Source: Gammaproteobacteria bacterium
GTDB lineage: Bacteria > Pseudomonadota > Gammaproteobacteria > HK1
DNA length: 35,049 nucleotides
Reading direction: 5' to 3'
Assembly: GCA_009937425.1 (NCBI GenBank)
Contig: JAACFO010000030.1
Coordinates: forward strand, 1-35,049
Shown here: positions 17,232-25,822 of the stretch, in pieces
Numbering within the stretch: position 1 is the first letter of the stretch
Layout: every line of letters begins with the position of its first letter
The notes under the pieces: model-generated
Databases searched by the model: none
Seen by the model: only the letters and a program-made list of their open reading frames with translations
What the model was told of the DNA's origin: nothing
Translations under genes and position numbers: made by a program

Positions 17232-18071
17232 TCAGTCTCGTGGTGTCAGCAGAGCCTGGTAGCCGGGGAATCCATCGTCCCTCCTCAATACATACCGTCT
17301 GGTTGTGCGGCGCCACTTGTCCTGGGCTGCCCATAGCTGAACGAATTTGCGATGGTCGACCACAACGCTGCCACCCAGCAGGGTAACGCCACGGTCGAAC
17401 AGCGGATCGGGCAAACAGCCGGTAGTGGGACCGACAATAAGTATCTGCTCGGCGTTTCCGCAGTTCTCCAAGACGGAATCAATGGTTTGATTGATCAACA
17501 CCGTTCCAGTACACACTACTTTATTACAGCTATTGAGATGCGCCAAATCCGAAGTGACTTCAAAATCGTGCGCGCGCTGTAACCATTTCTCATTCAATTC
17601 CACCACGGTCAGTGGCACTCCCTGGGCCCGCACCTGCTCCACCAACGGCGGGAAATATCCGATCATTCCCAAGTGATCCCCCTTCTGTAAGGCCAGCAAG
17701 TCCAACGTTTTGTCCATGGTCGGCAGGTCGTAACCGCTATGCTTGAAGACAAACTGACTGACGGCGTTAATCGCCGCCATGCCCAGGGATCGTTGCCAGC
17801 CGGACGCTCCAGCGTACAGCTCGGCTATCTGCACTGGCGAAGTATTGACTAAGTTGTCAGTCCTGGTGCGATCTTGCAGATCCAACAAAGCACCATCGAG
17901 GGCGGTATAGGTGAGTCCAACGGTGCCGTCGGTCAAAACCATTGCCCCGAATTTGCTACTCTTTTCCGGGTCTGCTTCGAAGGGCGCGATGTGTATGGCT
18001 CGGACAGGTGGAATGTCCAGTAGTTCTCCGATCCTTTGTATCAAATCCAAATAGTCATTGGCGATGCCCAT
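17232..18071 (-). CDS. DUF364 protein (Rossmann-like, putative metal-chelation domain)
   Basis: The product is about 279 residues. The C-terminal half shows the DUF364 pattern: GMIGYFPPLVEQVRAQGVPLTVVELN, CTGTVLINQTIDSVLENC, then ILIVGPTTGCLPDPLFDRGVTLLGGSVVVD. This family has a Rossmann-like fold and has been proposed to bind heavy metals; no reaction is established. The GC content looks lower than in neighbouring genes, by eye. The ATG at 18071 has no good ribosome site. The frame stays open upstream for 19 more codons to the TAA that ends the cyclase gene, with no ATG, GTG or TTG in between, and those codons read like natural protein. Translation is probably coupled to the upstream cyclase gene. 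Confidence 0.8.
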   Translation of the reverse strand: MGIANDYLDLIQRIGELLDIPPVRAIHIAPFEADPEKSSKFGAMVLTDGTVGLTYTALDGALLDLQDRTRTDNLVNTSPVQIAELYAGASGWQRSLGMAAINAVSQFVFKHSGYDLPTMDKTLDLLALQKGDHLGMIGYFPPLVEQVRAQGVPLTVVELNEKWLQRAHDFEVTSDLAHLNSCNKVVCTGTVLINQTIDSVLENCGNAEQILIVGPTTGCLPDPLFDRGVTLLGGSVVVDHRKFVQLWAAQDKWRRTTRRYVLRRDDGFPGYQALLTPRD

Positions 18072-18128
18072 GGCATACAGCAGTTCGTTGTAACTGTCTC
18101 CGGAATTCTTGAGGTAGTACGATTGCTT

Positions 18129-19883
18129 TTAAACGGCCAATCCGTGCTTTTTCAGGCCGGCAAAAAATCTTTTGTTACGCTCGTCGTCCGAGTAGGGTCG
18201 CCAAGATGAGCGCTCAGACACTTGCCCGGGATGCAGCCTCTCGCATTCCCCAAGTGCATCGCGAGCATCATCGACTTTGCCGAGATTGGCGAGACAAATT
18301 GCTAAACGGTATTGCAAATCTGCATCGTCGAGTCGTAGGTTGACGGCTCTTTCAATCCAGACGAGCGCCGTCTCATAATCCCCTTTGCTGGCGTATGCGC
18401 GGGCCAGGTAGGCCATATAGTTTGGCCGCCACGGATCGCGCGGGTTAAGCTCGAGTGACCTCTCCATTTTGTCAATGCCTTCATCCGTTCGCCCGACCAA
18501 ATCCAAACGGTTGCCAAGGGCCATGTGAGCGTGCGCGGAGTAGGGATTTAGCTCGATACACTTTTCGACCTGAGCAATTCCAAGCTTGAGATTCTCGGCC
18601 CAAACATAGGCCGTACCTAGAACAAGGTGGGCGAGCGCCGAGCTGTCGTCGAGTTCAACTGCCTTTCTCGCTGCGTTGAATCCTTTGTCGATCAATGACT
18701 GACGAGACTCGCGGCTGCGAAAGTCGATGTCGCGCACGTATCCCCATCCCAGACCCGCCCACGCTTCTCCATAGTTGTTCTCCAGATCGATCGCTTTCTG
18801 AAACATGTCCCTCGCGGCAGCGTTATCTTTAATCGTAAATCTGTGTATATGCGCCATGCCGCGAAGAAAGAAGTCCCAAGCGCGGAGACTGCCCGGTCGC
18901 GACGCAGCAGATCTCTCGATCTCGGCTTTCACGAGCTCAGGCTGCACCGTGGCAACGATACTCAGCGTAATCTCGTCCTGCACTTCAAAGATGTCTTCCA
19001 ACGCGCGGTCGTATTTCTCCGCCCAGACATGGTGTCCTGTTTCGCCGTCGATCAGTTGAGCCGTGACTCGAATGCGCTTGCCTGCTGTACGTACACTACC
19101 TTCCAGAACGTATCGCGCCCCAAGTTCCTGCGCGATTTCTTGTACCCGCACCGAAACGCCCTTGTAAGTGAACGTCGAGTTGCGTGCGATGATCGGAAAG
19201 GCGCGCCAGTAGGACAGTCCCGTAATGATGTCTTCGGTCAGGCCATCCGAGAAATACTCCTGCTCCGGGTCACCGCTGAGGTTGGTGAACGGCAAGACGG
19301 CGACCGCGGGCAATTCACCCGGGGTCACTTTTCCGGATCCATCCGTTTGCAATTGGGAATTGACAAGATCGACGCGGTAAGCCCGAACGGGTTGCGAAAT
19401 GTTCTTAACTTCTTGCTCGCCCATATCCTCGTAGTCGATGTCGAGCTTCTTCCCCACGGCGGTTCGCACAGCGTCAGAGATGCAAATACCTCCAGGATTG
19501 GCGAGACTCTCGAGGCGTGCAGCAACGTTCACTCCGTCGCCGTAGATATCACCGCGGTCCTCGATCACATCGCCCGAGTTGATGCCGATCCGAAATTGAA
19601 CTTTACGGTCACCCGACAGGGGATCGTTGCGGATGCGGAGTTCTTTCTGAATGGCGACGGCGGTGGACATTGCGTCCAACACGGCACCGAACTGAGCAAG
19701 AACTGCATCTCCCGCATAATGCATGACGCGGCCGCGGTGCTGCTCAATGGTCTCGGAGACCAGATCGAGATATTCGCTGAGTCTGCGATGAGTTGCGTCT
19801 TCGTCGTCGCCAGTGAGGCGTGAATATCCCACAATATCCGCGTAGAGAATCGCGGCGAGCTTGCGTGGTAATCGCTCTTCCAT
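18129..19883 (-). CDS. Class III nucleotide cyclase with TolB-like domain and TPRs
   Basis: The product is about 584 residues. Residues 8-172 form the cyclase domain with metal Asps D16 (YADIVGYS) and D59 (YAGDAVLAQF) and the catalytic Asn/Arg pair N119 and R123 (VNVAARLE), so it looks catalytically complete. Residues 190-320 are the TolB-like domain (VAVLPFTNLSGDPEQEYFSDGLTEDII). The remainder is TPR-like (AWAGLGWGYVRD, AHLVLGTAYVWA, AHMALGNRLDLVGR, YRLAICLANLGK). No membrane segment is evident, unlike the relative at 4705. The ATG at 19883 is the natural start, since the domain begins eight residues on. The frame is open for 50 more codons upstream, but that part includes a dispersed repeat. 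The stop codon is followed 57 bases later by the DUF364 gene. Confidence 0.92.
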   Translation of the reverse strand: MEERLPRKLAAILYADIVGYSRLTGDDEDATHRRLSEYLDLVSETIEQHRGRVMHYAGDAVLAQFGAVLDAMSTAVAIQKELRIRNDPLSGDRKVQFRIGINSGDVIEDRGDIYGDGVNVAARLESLANPGGICISDAVRTAVGKKLDIDYEDMGEQEVKNISQPVRAYRVDLVNSQLQTDGSGKVTPGELPAVAVLPFTNLSGDPEQEYFSDGLTEDIITGLSYWRAFPIIARNSTFTYKGVSVRVQEIAQELGARYVLEGSVRTAGKRIRVTAQLIDGETGHHVWAEKYDRALEDIFEVQDEITLSIVATVQPELVKAEIERSAASRPGSLRAWDFFLRGMAHIHRFTIKDNAAARDMFQKAIDLENNYGEAWAGLGWGYVRDIDFRSRESRQSLIDKGFNAARKAVELDDSSALAHLVLGTAYVWAENLKLGIAQVEKCIELNPYSAHAHMALGNRLDLVGRTDEGIDKMERSLELNPRDPWRPNYMAYLARAYASKGDYETALVWIERAVNLRLDDADLQYRLAICLANLGKVDDARDALGECERLHPGQVSERSSWRPYSDDERNKRFFAGLKKHGLAV

Positions 19884-19973
19884 CGGGACACACCAAACGG
19901 CAGAAACAGGACGCTGGTAGTTTATCGTGGGACTGGAGTGGGCGCGAGCAGAATCCGGTAGAATTGTGTAATG

Positions 19974-20017
19974 GTGAGGATACTGGTATGGAGTCACTAC
20001 CGAGGTGGTAGAGGACG
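19974..20017. repeat. Dispersed repeat 1, copy A
   Basis: GTGAGGATACTGGTATGG (19974-19991) and TGGTAGAGGACG (20006-20017) recur at exactly the same spacing at 27411-27454. The two blocks match at 28 of 30 positions, while the 14 bases between them are mostly different. It lies between the cyclase gene and the oxidase remnant. Confidence 0.65.
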
Positions 20018-20088
20018 TTTGACAGGAGGCCACCTCTCGTACCTAAATGCAGCTCGGCGCGAATGGCTGTCATTTGACGGAGATTACT

Positions 20089-20333
20089 ATGGGTGTTCTT
20101 CAGATTGCGACCAAAGATGGGGGGTCCACCGAGATAAGGATGGCAGCAGTCGAAATGCTGGAAAGAGATCTGCACGGCTCGCTGATTTTTCCATATTCAA
20201 CAGGTTACAAGCAGCCTATGGCCCCGGAAAATTTGAGAAACTCCTGGCGCTGAAACAGAAATACGATCCCACAAACATGTTCAGAATGAATCAGTATATT
20301 CGTCCCGACATTAACGGAGTAAAGCAGGTCTAA
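20089..20333 (+). pseudogene. Internally deleted berberine-bridge-type FAD oxidase remnant
   Basis: A real-looking start, ATG at 20089 after ACGGAG eight bases upstream, opens MGVLQIATKDGGSTEIRMAA and runs to LIFPYSTGY near 20207. This resembles the N-terminus of FAD-linked oxidases of the berberine-bridge type. From about 20208, in another frame, comes AAYGPGKFEKLLALKQKYDP, then TNMFRMNQYIRP and a TAA at 20331-20333, which resembles the BBE C-terminal domain of the same family. A normal gene of this type encodes roughly 450 residues. Only about 40 residues from each end remain here, so the whole FAD-binding core is missing. I infer one internal deletion with a frame change near 20200-20210. 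The remnant is unlikely to have enzyme activity. Confidence 0.75.
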
Positions 20334-20369
20334 AATTCCACCGCTTAGAGAAGAGGAGGGTCTTCCAAT

Positions 20370-20969
20370 ATGAACGAAACCAGATCGACAATAAACAAAC
20401 TGTTCGCTCTATGTATCCCCGCCATTCTAGTTTTCTTATCACTGCCCGCGGTAGCTGACTCAGTCATAGGAACATACCGGGGGTTCCTCGCTTTCGACCA
20501 CGACGGGAAGGAAATCCGGGAAAGCATGGTGATGAGTTTCTTCGGTGACGGAAACGTAATTATGGGTGCCGAGGAAGGTCATGACGAGGCCGTCAATCCA
20601 GATACAGGGCTTGTGACCAAGAATGACGTAGAAAGCACCAACTTGGGGGTGTGGCGTAAAGCAGGTGATCACGGCCTCGAGTTCGGCAGCCAGCAGTACA
20701 GGGCGGGGTCGGCTTTTTGCGCTCCAGTCAACGCGCATGGTCCAGAATTGCTGTCGACTTGCAGCTTCATCCTTACTGCACGCCTTGAAAAAGATGCCAA
20801 GGTCCGTGGAGAGCACTGTGACCTGGGCGGAGTAGGCGGTGGATTTGGCGTTCAATCGGTGGACGGTAAGGTAACAGAGAGCAATCCTTTCGAATTGGGT
20901 CTCAAGATTGATTACTGCCTGCAGAAGCTGAGTGTCGATGGGCTCTTGAAACTAGTTCCGGTCGAATAA
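20370..20969 (+). CDS. Secreted hypothetical protein with four cysteines
   Basis: The product is 199 residues that I do not recognise. A signal peptide is clear: charged start, hydrophobic ALCIPAILVFLSLPAVA, likely cleavage after AVA near residue 29. The mature part starts SVIGTYRGFLAFDHDGKEI, suggesting a beta-rich periplasmic or secreted protein, and holds four Cys that could form two disulfides (FCAP, STCSF, HCDLG, DYCLQ). GAGGAGG lies about ten bases before the ATG. It stands alone between the oxidase remnant and the beta-barrel gene, all rightward. Confidence 0.7.
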   Translation: MNETRSTINKLFALCIPAILVFLSLPAVADSVIGTYRGFLAFDHDGKEIRESMVMSFFGDGNVIMGAEEGHDEAVNPDTGLVTKNDVESTNLGVWRKAGDHGLEFGSQQYRAGSAFCAPVNAHGPELLSTCSFILTARLEKDAKVRGEHCDLGGVGGGFGVQSVDGKVTESNPFELGLKIDYCLQKLSVDGLLKLVPVE

Positions 20970-21038
20970 GAAGCCGGAAACCACCCAGCTGATGGCGTGG
21001 TGCGTGCCAATGGTTTCATATTGGTCGTCTACCATGCC

Positions 21039-21083
21039 GATGTCTGAGTGTCCGTGAATTCTGTCGGTTGAATTCTGGTAGGG
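21039..21083. repeat. Dispersed repeat 2, copy 1
   Basis: These 45 bases start GATGTCTGAGTGTCCGTGAA and match 36 of 45 positions, ungapped, with 25823-25867. Inside is a tandem direct repeat of GAATTCTG at 14-base spacing (21058 and 21072). It lies 180 bases before the beta-barrel gene in a 294-base gap with no other recognisable feature. Confidence 0.65.
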
Positions 21084-21263
21084 CCGGCGAGCGTCCATAC
21101 GATGGGGGGTTGACATTACCATCCCGCGCTAGCCGATCCTCAGGGCCAGGCCAAGGACAACATCGTTCTGAACTAGAGTGGTCGGGGTAATGACTCTGTC
21201 CGCCTTGATATCGTTTAATGGTGGCACATAGAATCAATTCCGATCTGCACCATTGGAGAAACT

Positions 21264-21740
21264 ATGAAAGCCGCGATTCTTGCCTCTTGTGTACTGTTCT
21301 CTGTTGGAGCAATTGCTGGTGAAGCCGGAGGCAATGAGACTCACGTAGGTGAAGAAGGACATCACAAGCACGCTCTCGCCGTTTTCGCGGGTATAACCAG
21401 TGAAGAAAGTGAAAACCACGGAACGTTGGGTATTGAGTACTCGTACCGGATCAATGAGAGCTGGTCGGTTGGGGGTTTAGTCGAGCGCGCGGAAAGAAAG
21501 AAGGATTCCACGCTCGTGATGGCGTTTGCCCACTTTTGGCCATATAAAGGCCTGTACTTCGGTGCTGGAATTGGTAGAAAGGATCCCGGTGATAACAGGG
21601 AGAATGCCCTGCGAGCAACAATAGGTTACGAATTCGAGCTCAGCGGAGGCTGGGCACTCTCACCGCAGGCTAATCTGGACATGATTGAGCACGAAGACAG
21701 CGAAGTGGTCATTGGCATTGCCTTCGGTAAGCGGTTCTAA
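21264..21740 (+). CDS. Small outer-membrane beta-barrel-like protein
   Basis: The product is 158 residues. A signal peptide (MKAAILASCVLFSVGAIAG) is followed by a His-rich stretch (HVGEEGHHKHALAV). After it come alternating polar/hydrophobic strands typical of a small beta-barrel: GTLGIEYSYRINESWSVGGL, TLVMAFAHFWPYKGLYFGAG, NALRATIGYEFELSGGWAL. It ends VVIGIAFGKRF, with the terminal Phe expected for outer-membrane insertion. Function is unknown; the His-rich N-terminus might bind metal, which is speculation. The ATG follows TTGGAG. It stands alone, with 264 bases before the TRAP operon start. Confidence 0.72.
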   Translation: MKAAILASCVLFSVGAIAGEAGGNETHVGEEGHHKHALAVFAGITSEESENHGTLGIEYSYRINESWSVGGLVERAERKKDSTLVMAFAHFWPYKGLYFGAGIGRKDPGDNRENALRATIGYEFELSGGWALSPQANLDMIEHEDSEVVIGIAFGKRF

Positions 21741-21905
21741 AAACCCAAAAACCGGGTCTACGCGGAAACCTGTAGGTAGGTGTTAATTTGCATGCTCAAT
21801 TGACCCGTATCTACGATTTATTGTGCTGGATATTTGCCCCAAGAATTCCCACCATCGATGCGCTGGGGCACTCGGGAGTTGCCCCGCAGGGTTGCAGAAT
21901 GGCGA

Positions 21906-21919
21906 TTGATCACCGTCAA
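21906..21919. promoter_or_regulatory. FNR/Anr-like box upstream of the TRAP operon
   Basis: TTGATCACCGTCAA matches the FNR/Anr consensus TTGAT-N4-ATCAA at nine of ten defined positions and lies 85 bases before the TatT start. A weaker CRP-like half match, TGTGA-N6-TCATC, lies at 21955-21970. I find no clear -10 box, so regulation by an FNR/CRP-family protein is only a suggestion. Confidence 0.35.
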
Positions 21920-22004
21920 TGTAGACCCGACGATTGCGTGTTTCCATGCGTCCCTGTGACCACTGTCATCGGGTAGAATTGGTCTGGTGCTCGCCCCCGT
22001 TACC

Positions 22005-22889
22005 ATGAGTTGGACTCCTGCTATCAGCCCCGATTATCGTAGCCGTTGGCTGGCATTGTGCAGCTGCACGCTGCTCCTGCTGCTCGGCGGCTGCATCACG
22101 ACCGCGACACAGCAACTCGCGACAAATGTATCGTCCGCACTGGTCAACCAGAACGACCCGGCGTTGGTACGAGACGGTGCCCCGGCACACCTGTTGTTGC
22201 TGGAAGGTCTGCTCGAGGGGGATCCCGAGAACGAAGAGCTGTTGCTCGCTGCGGCGCGCATGTACGGCGCCTACGCGACGTTATTCGTGGAGGACAGAGA
22301 GCGGGCACGGTCGATGGCGGAAAAAGCCCATGGCTACGCCTCGCGCGCGCTCTGCCAGCGCCGACCTGACACGTGTGCGGCTGATGACCTGCCCTTCGAC
22401 GAATTCACGGCACTGGTCGACACAATGGATCAGCAGGATCTGTCGGCTCTCTACGTTTATGCTGTGACTTGGGTCAGTCGGATTCAGACTAGCGGTCCGG
22501 GCGATTTCAACGCCCTCGCCAATCTGCCCCGAATTGCCACTATGATGGAGAGGGTCGTGGTGTTGGACGAGCGCTATGATTTTGGCCAGGCACACATTTA
22601 CCTGGGAGCTATGGACTGCCGCCTGTCCGCCAACCTGGGAGGCCGCCCGGAGCAAGGCCGGTTGCACTTCGAACGAGCAATTGCCCTCTCCAACGGTCGC
22701 AATCTGCGCGCGCAAGTGGAGTTTGCGAGGCGCTGTGCCCGCCTGACTTTCGATCGCGAGCTCCACGACCGGCTCTTAAACGAGGTGCTGGTGGCGGATC
22801 CTGATGAGGCGGGCATGACGCTGAGCAACGTCCTCGCTCAACAAGAAGCGAGGATCCTCCTCGACACCTCCACGGACTACTTCGAGTGA
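22005..22889 (+). CDS. TatT-type TPR lipoprotein of a TPAT TRAP transporter
   Basis: The product is about 294 residues. The signal peptide ends in a lipobox LLGGC with the lipidated Cys at about residue 30. The mature protein is all helix with TPR-like repeats (HLLLLEGLLEGDPENEELLLAAARMYGAYA, GQAHIYLGAMDCRLSANLGG, LHFERAIALSNG). This resembles the T component (TatT) of tetratricopeptide-associated TRAP transporters, first described in Treponema, which docks to the substrate-binding P component. The ATG at 22005 fits the signal peptide; GTG at 21987 is an alternative. The gene end overlaps or abuts the binding-protein gene, and the Q and M permease genes follow in order. Confidence 0.85.
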   Translation: MSWTPAISPDYRSRWLALCSCTLLLLLGGCITTATQQLATNVSSALVNQNDPALVRDGAPAHLLLLEGLLEGDPENEELLLAAARMYGAYATLFVEDRERARSMAEKAHGYASRALCQRRPDTCAADDLPFDEFTALVDTMDQQDLSALYVYAVTWVSRIQTSGPGDFNALANLPRIATMMERVVVLDERYDFGQAHIYLGAMDCRLSANLGGRPEQGRLHFERAIALSNGRNLRAQVEFARRCARLTFDRELHDRLLNEVLVADPDEAGMTLSNVLAQQEARILLDTSTDYFE

Positions 22890-22894
22890 TTGCC

Positions 22895-23905
22895 ATGTGC
22901 CTGCGGTGTCTCGTCGTGCTCGCATGGATGCTGGCAGTGCCAGCATCCGCGAGCCATACGATAACCTTCAAGATCGCGACCATCGCCCCGGACGGTACCG
23001 GCTGGATGCTGCAGATGCGCGAAGGCGCGGAAAGGATCGCCAGACGCACGGACGGCCGTGTGAAGTTTCGCTTCTATCCTGGCGGCATCATGGGTAACGA
23101 CAAGAGCGTGCTACGCAAGCTGCGTATCGGTCAGTTGCATGGTGGCGCGATAACAGGCGGTGGGCTCGCACTGATTGACCCTAACACCTTGATCTACAGC
23201 CTGCCGTTCACATTCCGTTCAGAGGGCGAGGTTGACTACGCCCGCGCACGCATGGACCCTGTGCTCATCGAAAGTCTCGAAGACGCAGGCTTTGTCACTC
23301 TCGGCTTCGTAGAAGGCGGATTTGCCTATTTGATGTCCGGTTCGCCACTGCTCGGGATGGAGGATCTAAAGGGCAGGAAGGTCTGGATCCCCGAGGGTGA
23401 CCGAATCAGCCGCGGGGTGTTCGAAGACATGAACGTCTCACCGATACCGCTGCCGCTCCCCGATGTCCTTACCGGTCTGCAGACCGGGCTCATCGACACG
23501 GTGGGTGCATCAGCCATTGGCGCCATCGCCCTGCAATGGCATACGCGTATCAAGTATGTGACCGACACACCGCTCATGTACCTCCATGGCGCCCTGCTCA
23601 TCGATCGGCGTGCCTTTTCGAAGCTCGACACGAAGGATCAGTTGATAGTGCGCGAGGTAATGTCGGAAATCGCCGCGCGACTCAAACATGAGACCCGTGC
23701 GGACGACAAGAAAGCCCGCCAGGCGCTGCAAGATCAGGGGATCACGTTCGTGACGCCATCACGGGAGGCCGTCATGAAGCTGCACACGAGTGTCGCCGGC
23801 ACCGCGGACCGCTTGGCAGAGGAAGGCGTCGTACCGCTGCAGCTTCTCGAAAAATTGCGCGCCCACCTGATGGACTACAGGCGTATCGCTGGTGTCGCAC
23901 CCTAG
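22895..23905 (+). CDS. dctP: TRAP transporter substrate-binding protein (DctP/TatP type)
   Basis: The product is about 336 residues with a short signal peptide (CLVVLAWMLAVPASAS). The DctP-family body begins TFKIATIAPDGTGWMLQMREGAERIARRT, with RVKFRFYPGGIMGNDKSVLRKLRIGQL, the pattern shared with P components paired with TatT. LQTGLIDTV is the usual ligand-site region. It is periplasmic and delivers a ligand to the membrane pair; the substrate is unknown and may be hydrophobic by analogy with TPAT systems. Start choice: ATG at 22895, five bases after the TatT stop, or GTG at 22886 overlapping it. The 3' end overlaps the DctQ gene by 14 bases, which indicates translational coupling. Confidence 0.9.
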   Translation: MCLRCLVVLAWMLAVPASASHTITFKIATIAPDGTGWMLQMREGAERIARRTDGRVKFRFYPGGIMGNDKSVLRKLRIGQLHGGAITGGGLALIDPNTLIYSLPFTFRSEGEVDYARARMDPVLIESLEDAGFVTLGFVEGGFAYLMSGSPLLGMEDLKGRKVWIPEGDRISRGVFEDMNVSPIPLPLPDVLTGLQTGLIDTVGASAIGAIALQWHTRIKYVTDTPLMYLHGALLIDRRAFSKLDTKDQLIVREVMSEIAARLKHETRADDKKARQALQDQGITFVTPSREAVMKLHTSVAGTADRLAEEGVVPLQLLEKLRAHLMDYRRIAGVAP

Positions 23906-24395
23906 ATCCGTCCTCGAACGTCTGGGCGGCACGCTCGCCGCTATCGAAGACGGCATTCTGATTTCCGTGTTAACGGCCATGATTGGACTCGCGGGCACGC
24001 AGATTTTGCTGCGCAATCTGTGGGACACGAGCATCGGCTGGGGCGATCCACTGCTGCGGGTTACGGTGATGTGGGTAGGGCTGCTCGGCGCCATGGCCGC
24101 GTCCCGGGATGACAACCATATCACCATTGATCTCGTCTCGCGTTTCCTCGAGGGCCGCGCCGAGTCAGTCACGCGTATCATCACCGGGCTCTTTAGTTCC
24201 ATCGTTTGCATGGTGCTTGCCTGGCACGGTATGCGCTTCGTGCTTTTCGAACGCGAAGATCAGGCAATCGCGTTTGCATCCGTTCCCGCGTGGATGTGCG
24301 AGCTGATCATCCCGGTGGCGTTCGGCATCATGGCATTGCGTTTTCTTACGGGCGTACTCGCGCAGCTCGTGCCTGCAGCCCGGGGCGAACCATGA
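23892..24395 (+). CDS. dctQ: TRAP transporter small permease (DctQ)
   Basis: The product is 167 residues with four hydrophobic segments: ILISVLTAMIGLAGTQILL, LLRVTVMWVGLLGAMAAS, IITGLFSSIVCMVLAWHGM and LIIPVAFGIMALRFLTGVLA. RDDNHITIDLVSRFL between segments two and three is the typical DctQ loop. It forms the membrane complex with DctM. The start is a GTG at 23892, inside the binding-protein gene end, and the stop overlaps the DctM start as ATGA at 24392-24395. The membrane segments were judged by eye. Confidence 0.9.
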   Translation: MSHPRSVLERLGGTLAAIEDGILISVLTAMIGLAGTQILLRNLWDTSIGWGDPLLRVTVMWVGLLGAMAASRDDNHITIDLVSRFLEGRAESVTRIITGLFSSIVCMVLAWHGMRFVLFEREDQAIAFASVPAWMCELIIPVAFGIMALRFLTGVLAQLVPAARGEP

Positions 24396-25666
24396 TTGTC
24401 GTCGGAATTCTGCTCATCGTCCTGGCACTGCTCGGCACTCCGCTGTTCGTCGTGATTGCCGCTACCGCACTGATTGGCTTTTATCGTGCCGGTATCGATC
24501 TGGCGGCTGTCCCCATCGAGTTCTACCGCCTTGCCGAGATGCCGGTTCTTCTTGCTATTCCGTTGTTTACCTTTGCCGGTTATCTGCTGAGCGAGACTGG
24601 TGCGCCTTCACGCCTCGTGCGCGTCACTCACGCACTGCTCGGCTGGATGCACGGTGGCCTTGCCATCGTCGCCCTGCTGGTGTGCGCACTGTTCACGGCC
24701 TTTACCGGCGCCTCGGGCGTGACCATCGTCGCCATGGGCGCGCTCCTTTATCCGGCACTCAAACAGGCAGGTTATCGCGACAAGTTCAGCCTCGGACTGG
24801 TGACCACATCGGGCAGTCTCGGTTTGCTGTTCGCGCCGTCGTTGCCGCTGATTCTCTACGGCGTCATCGTCGCGCAGCTTGGTATCGGACGCGTCGTTAC
24901 CGTGGACGACCTGTTCCTTGCAGGCTTGCTCCCGGGGCTGCTGATGATCGTTCTACTCTCGGGCTACAGCATGTGGCAAAGCCGTGGCGCACCACTGCAT
25001 GCATTTTCCCGGACCGAAGCGCTGGCTGCACTGCGCGAGGTCGCGTGGGAACTTCCCCTGCCGTTTGTCGTGCTTGGTGGTATCTACGGCGGTTACTTCG
25101 CGATCTCGGAAGCGGCGGCGATCACCGTCATCTATGTGCTGGTGGTGGAAGTCCTCATCCTTCGTGAGGTGCGGTTTCGTGCGCTGCCCCGCATCATGCG
25201 CGAATCCATGGTTCTCGTCGGCGGCATTCTGGTGATTCTCGGTGTCTCCCTTGCTTCCACCAACTACCTCATCGATGCCGAAGTCCCTGCACATCTTTTC
25301 GCTGCCGTCAGCGCACACATCACCAACAAAGTGACCTTCCTGCTTCTGCTGAATGTATTTTTGTTGGTGCTCGGCACCATGCTCGACATCTTCTCGGCAC
25401 TGGTCATCATGGTGCCGTTGCTGCTTCCGCTCGCTCTGGGCTATGGTATCGATCCGTTACATCTGGGCATCATCTTCCTCGCCAATATGCAAATTGGCTA
25501 TTTCACACCGCCAGTAGGCATGAATCTCTTCATCGCCAGCTACCGCTTCAAAAAACCGATTATTGAACTCTACCGCGCAACGCTGCCATTTTTTGCGATT
25601 CTGCTGATTGCCGTGCTGATCATTACCTACTGGCCGGCGCTCTCTCTGACGCTGCCGGGGCGCTAA
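24392..25666 (+). CDS. dctM: TRAP transporter large permease (DctM)
   Basis: The product is about 424 residues, very hydrophobic, with roughly a dozen membrane segments. Features include a Gly-rich GASGVTIVAMGALLYPALKQAGY and LVTTSGSLGLLFAPSLPLILYGV, both typical of the ion-transporter-superfamily DctM, and QIGYFTPPVGMNLFIASYRFKKP near the C-terminus, a DctM hallmark. It moves the substrate with Na+ or H+ cotransport. The ATG at 24392 overlaps the DctQ stop by four bases. This is the last gene of the T-P-Q-M operon. No clear terminator follows; the next 250 bases hold repeat 2 copy 2. Confidence 0.93.
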   Translation: MIVVGILLIVLALLGTPLFVVIAATALIGFYRAGIDLAAVPIEFYRLAEMPVLLAIPLFTFAGYLLSETGAPSRLVRVTHALLGWMHGGLAIVALLVCALFTAFTGASGVTIVAMGALLYPALKQAGYRDKFSLGLVTTSGSLGLLFAPSLPLILYGVIVAQLGIGRVVTVDDLFLAGLLPGLLMIVLLSGYSMWQSRGAPLHAFSRTEALAALREVAWELPLPFVVLGGIYGGYFAISEAAAITVIYVLVVEVLILREVRFRALPRIMRESMVLVGGILVILGVSLASTNYLIDAEVPAHLFAAVSAHITNKVTFLLLLNVFLLVLGTMLDIFSALVIMVPLLLPLALGYGIDPLHLGIIFLANMQIGYFTPPVGMNLFIASYRFKKPIIELYRATLPFFAILLIAVLIITYWPALSLTLPGR

Positions 25667-25822
25667 ACCCGCGAATCGAAAAGAGCACCCCTCAGCACTC
25701 CAGCCGCGAGCTCCCCTTCCCGGAACTGCCAGAATCGATCAATCGGGTTCGAGCACCATCACCCGAATCGCACTGGCTCGTCCCGCGTTACAGGGATTGT
25801 CGAAGATCTCCCTTCCGGAACT

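Noticed and set aside
18843-19823. A 326-codon rightward frame opposite the cyclase at 18129
   Set aside because: It is the antisense shadow of a gene with clear cyclase and TolB motifs, and its own translation shows no domain pattern.
21955-21970. CRP-like site TGTGA-N6-TCATC before the TatT gene
   Set aside because: The second half-site matches only three of five bases, so I mention it under the FNR-like box but do not list it as a site.
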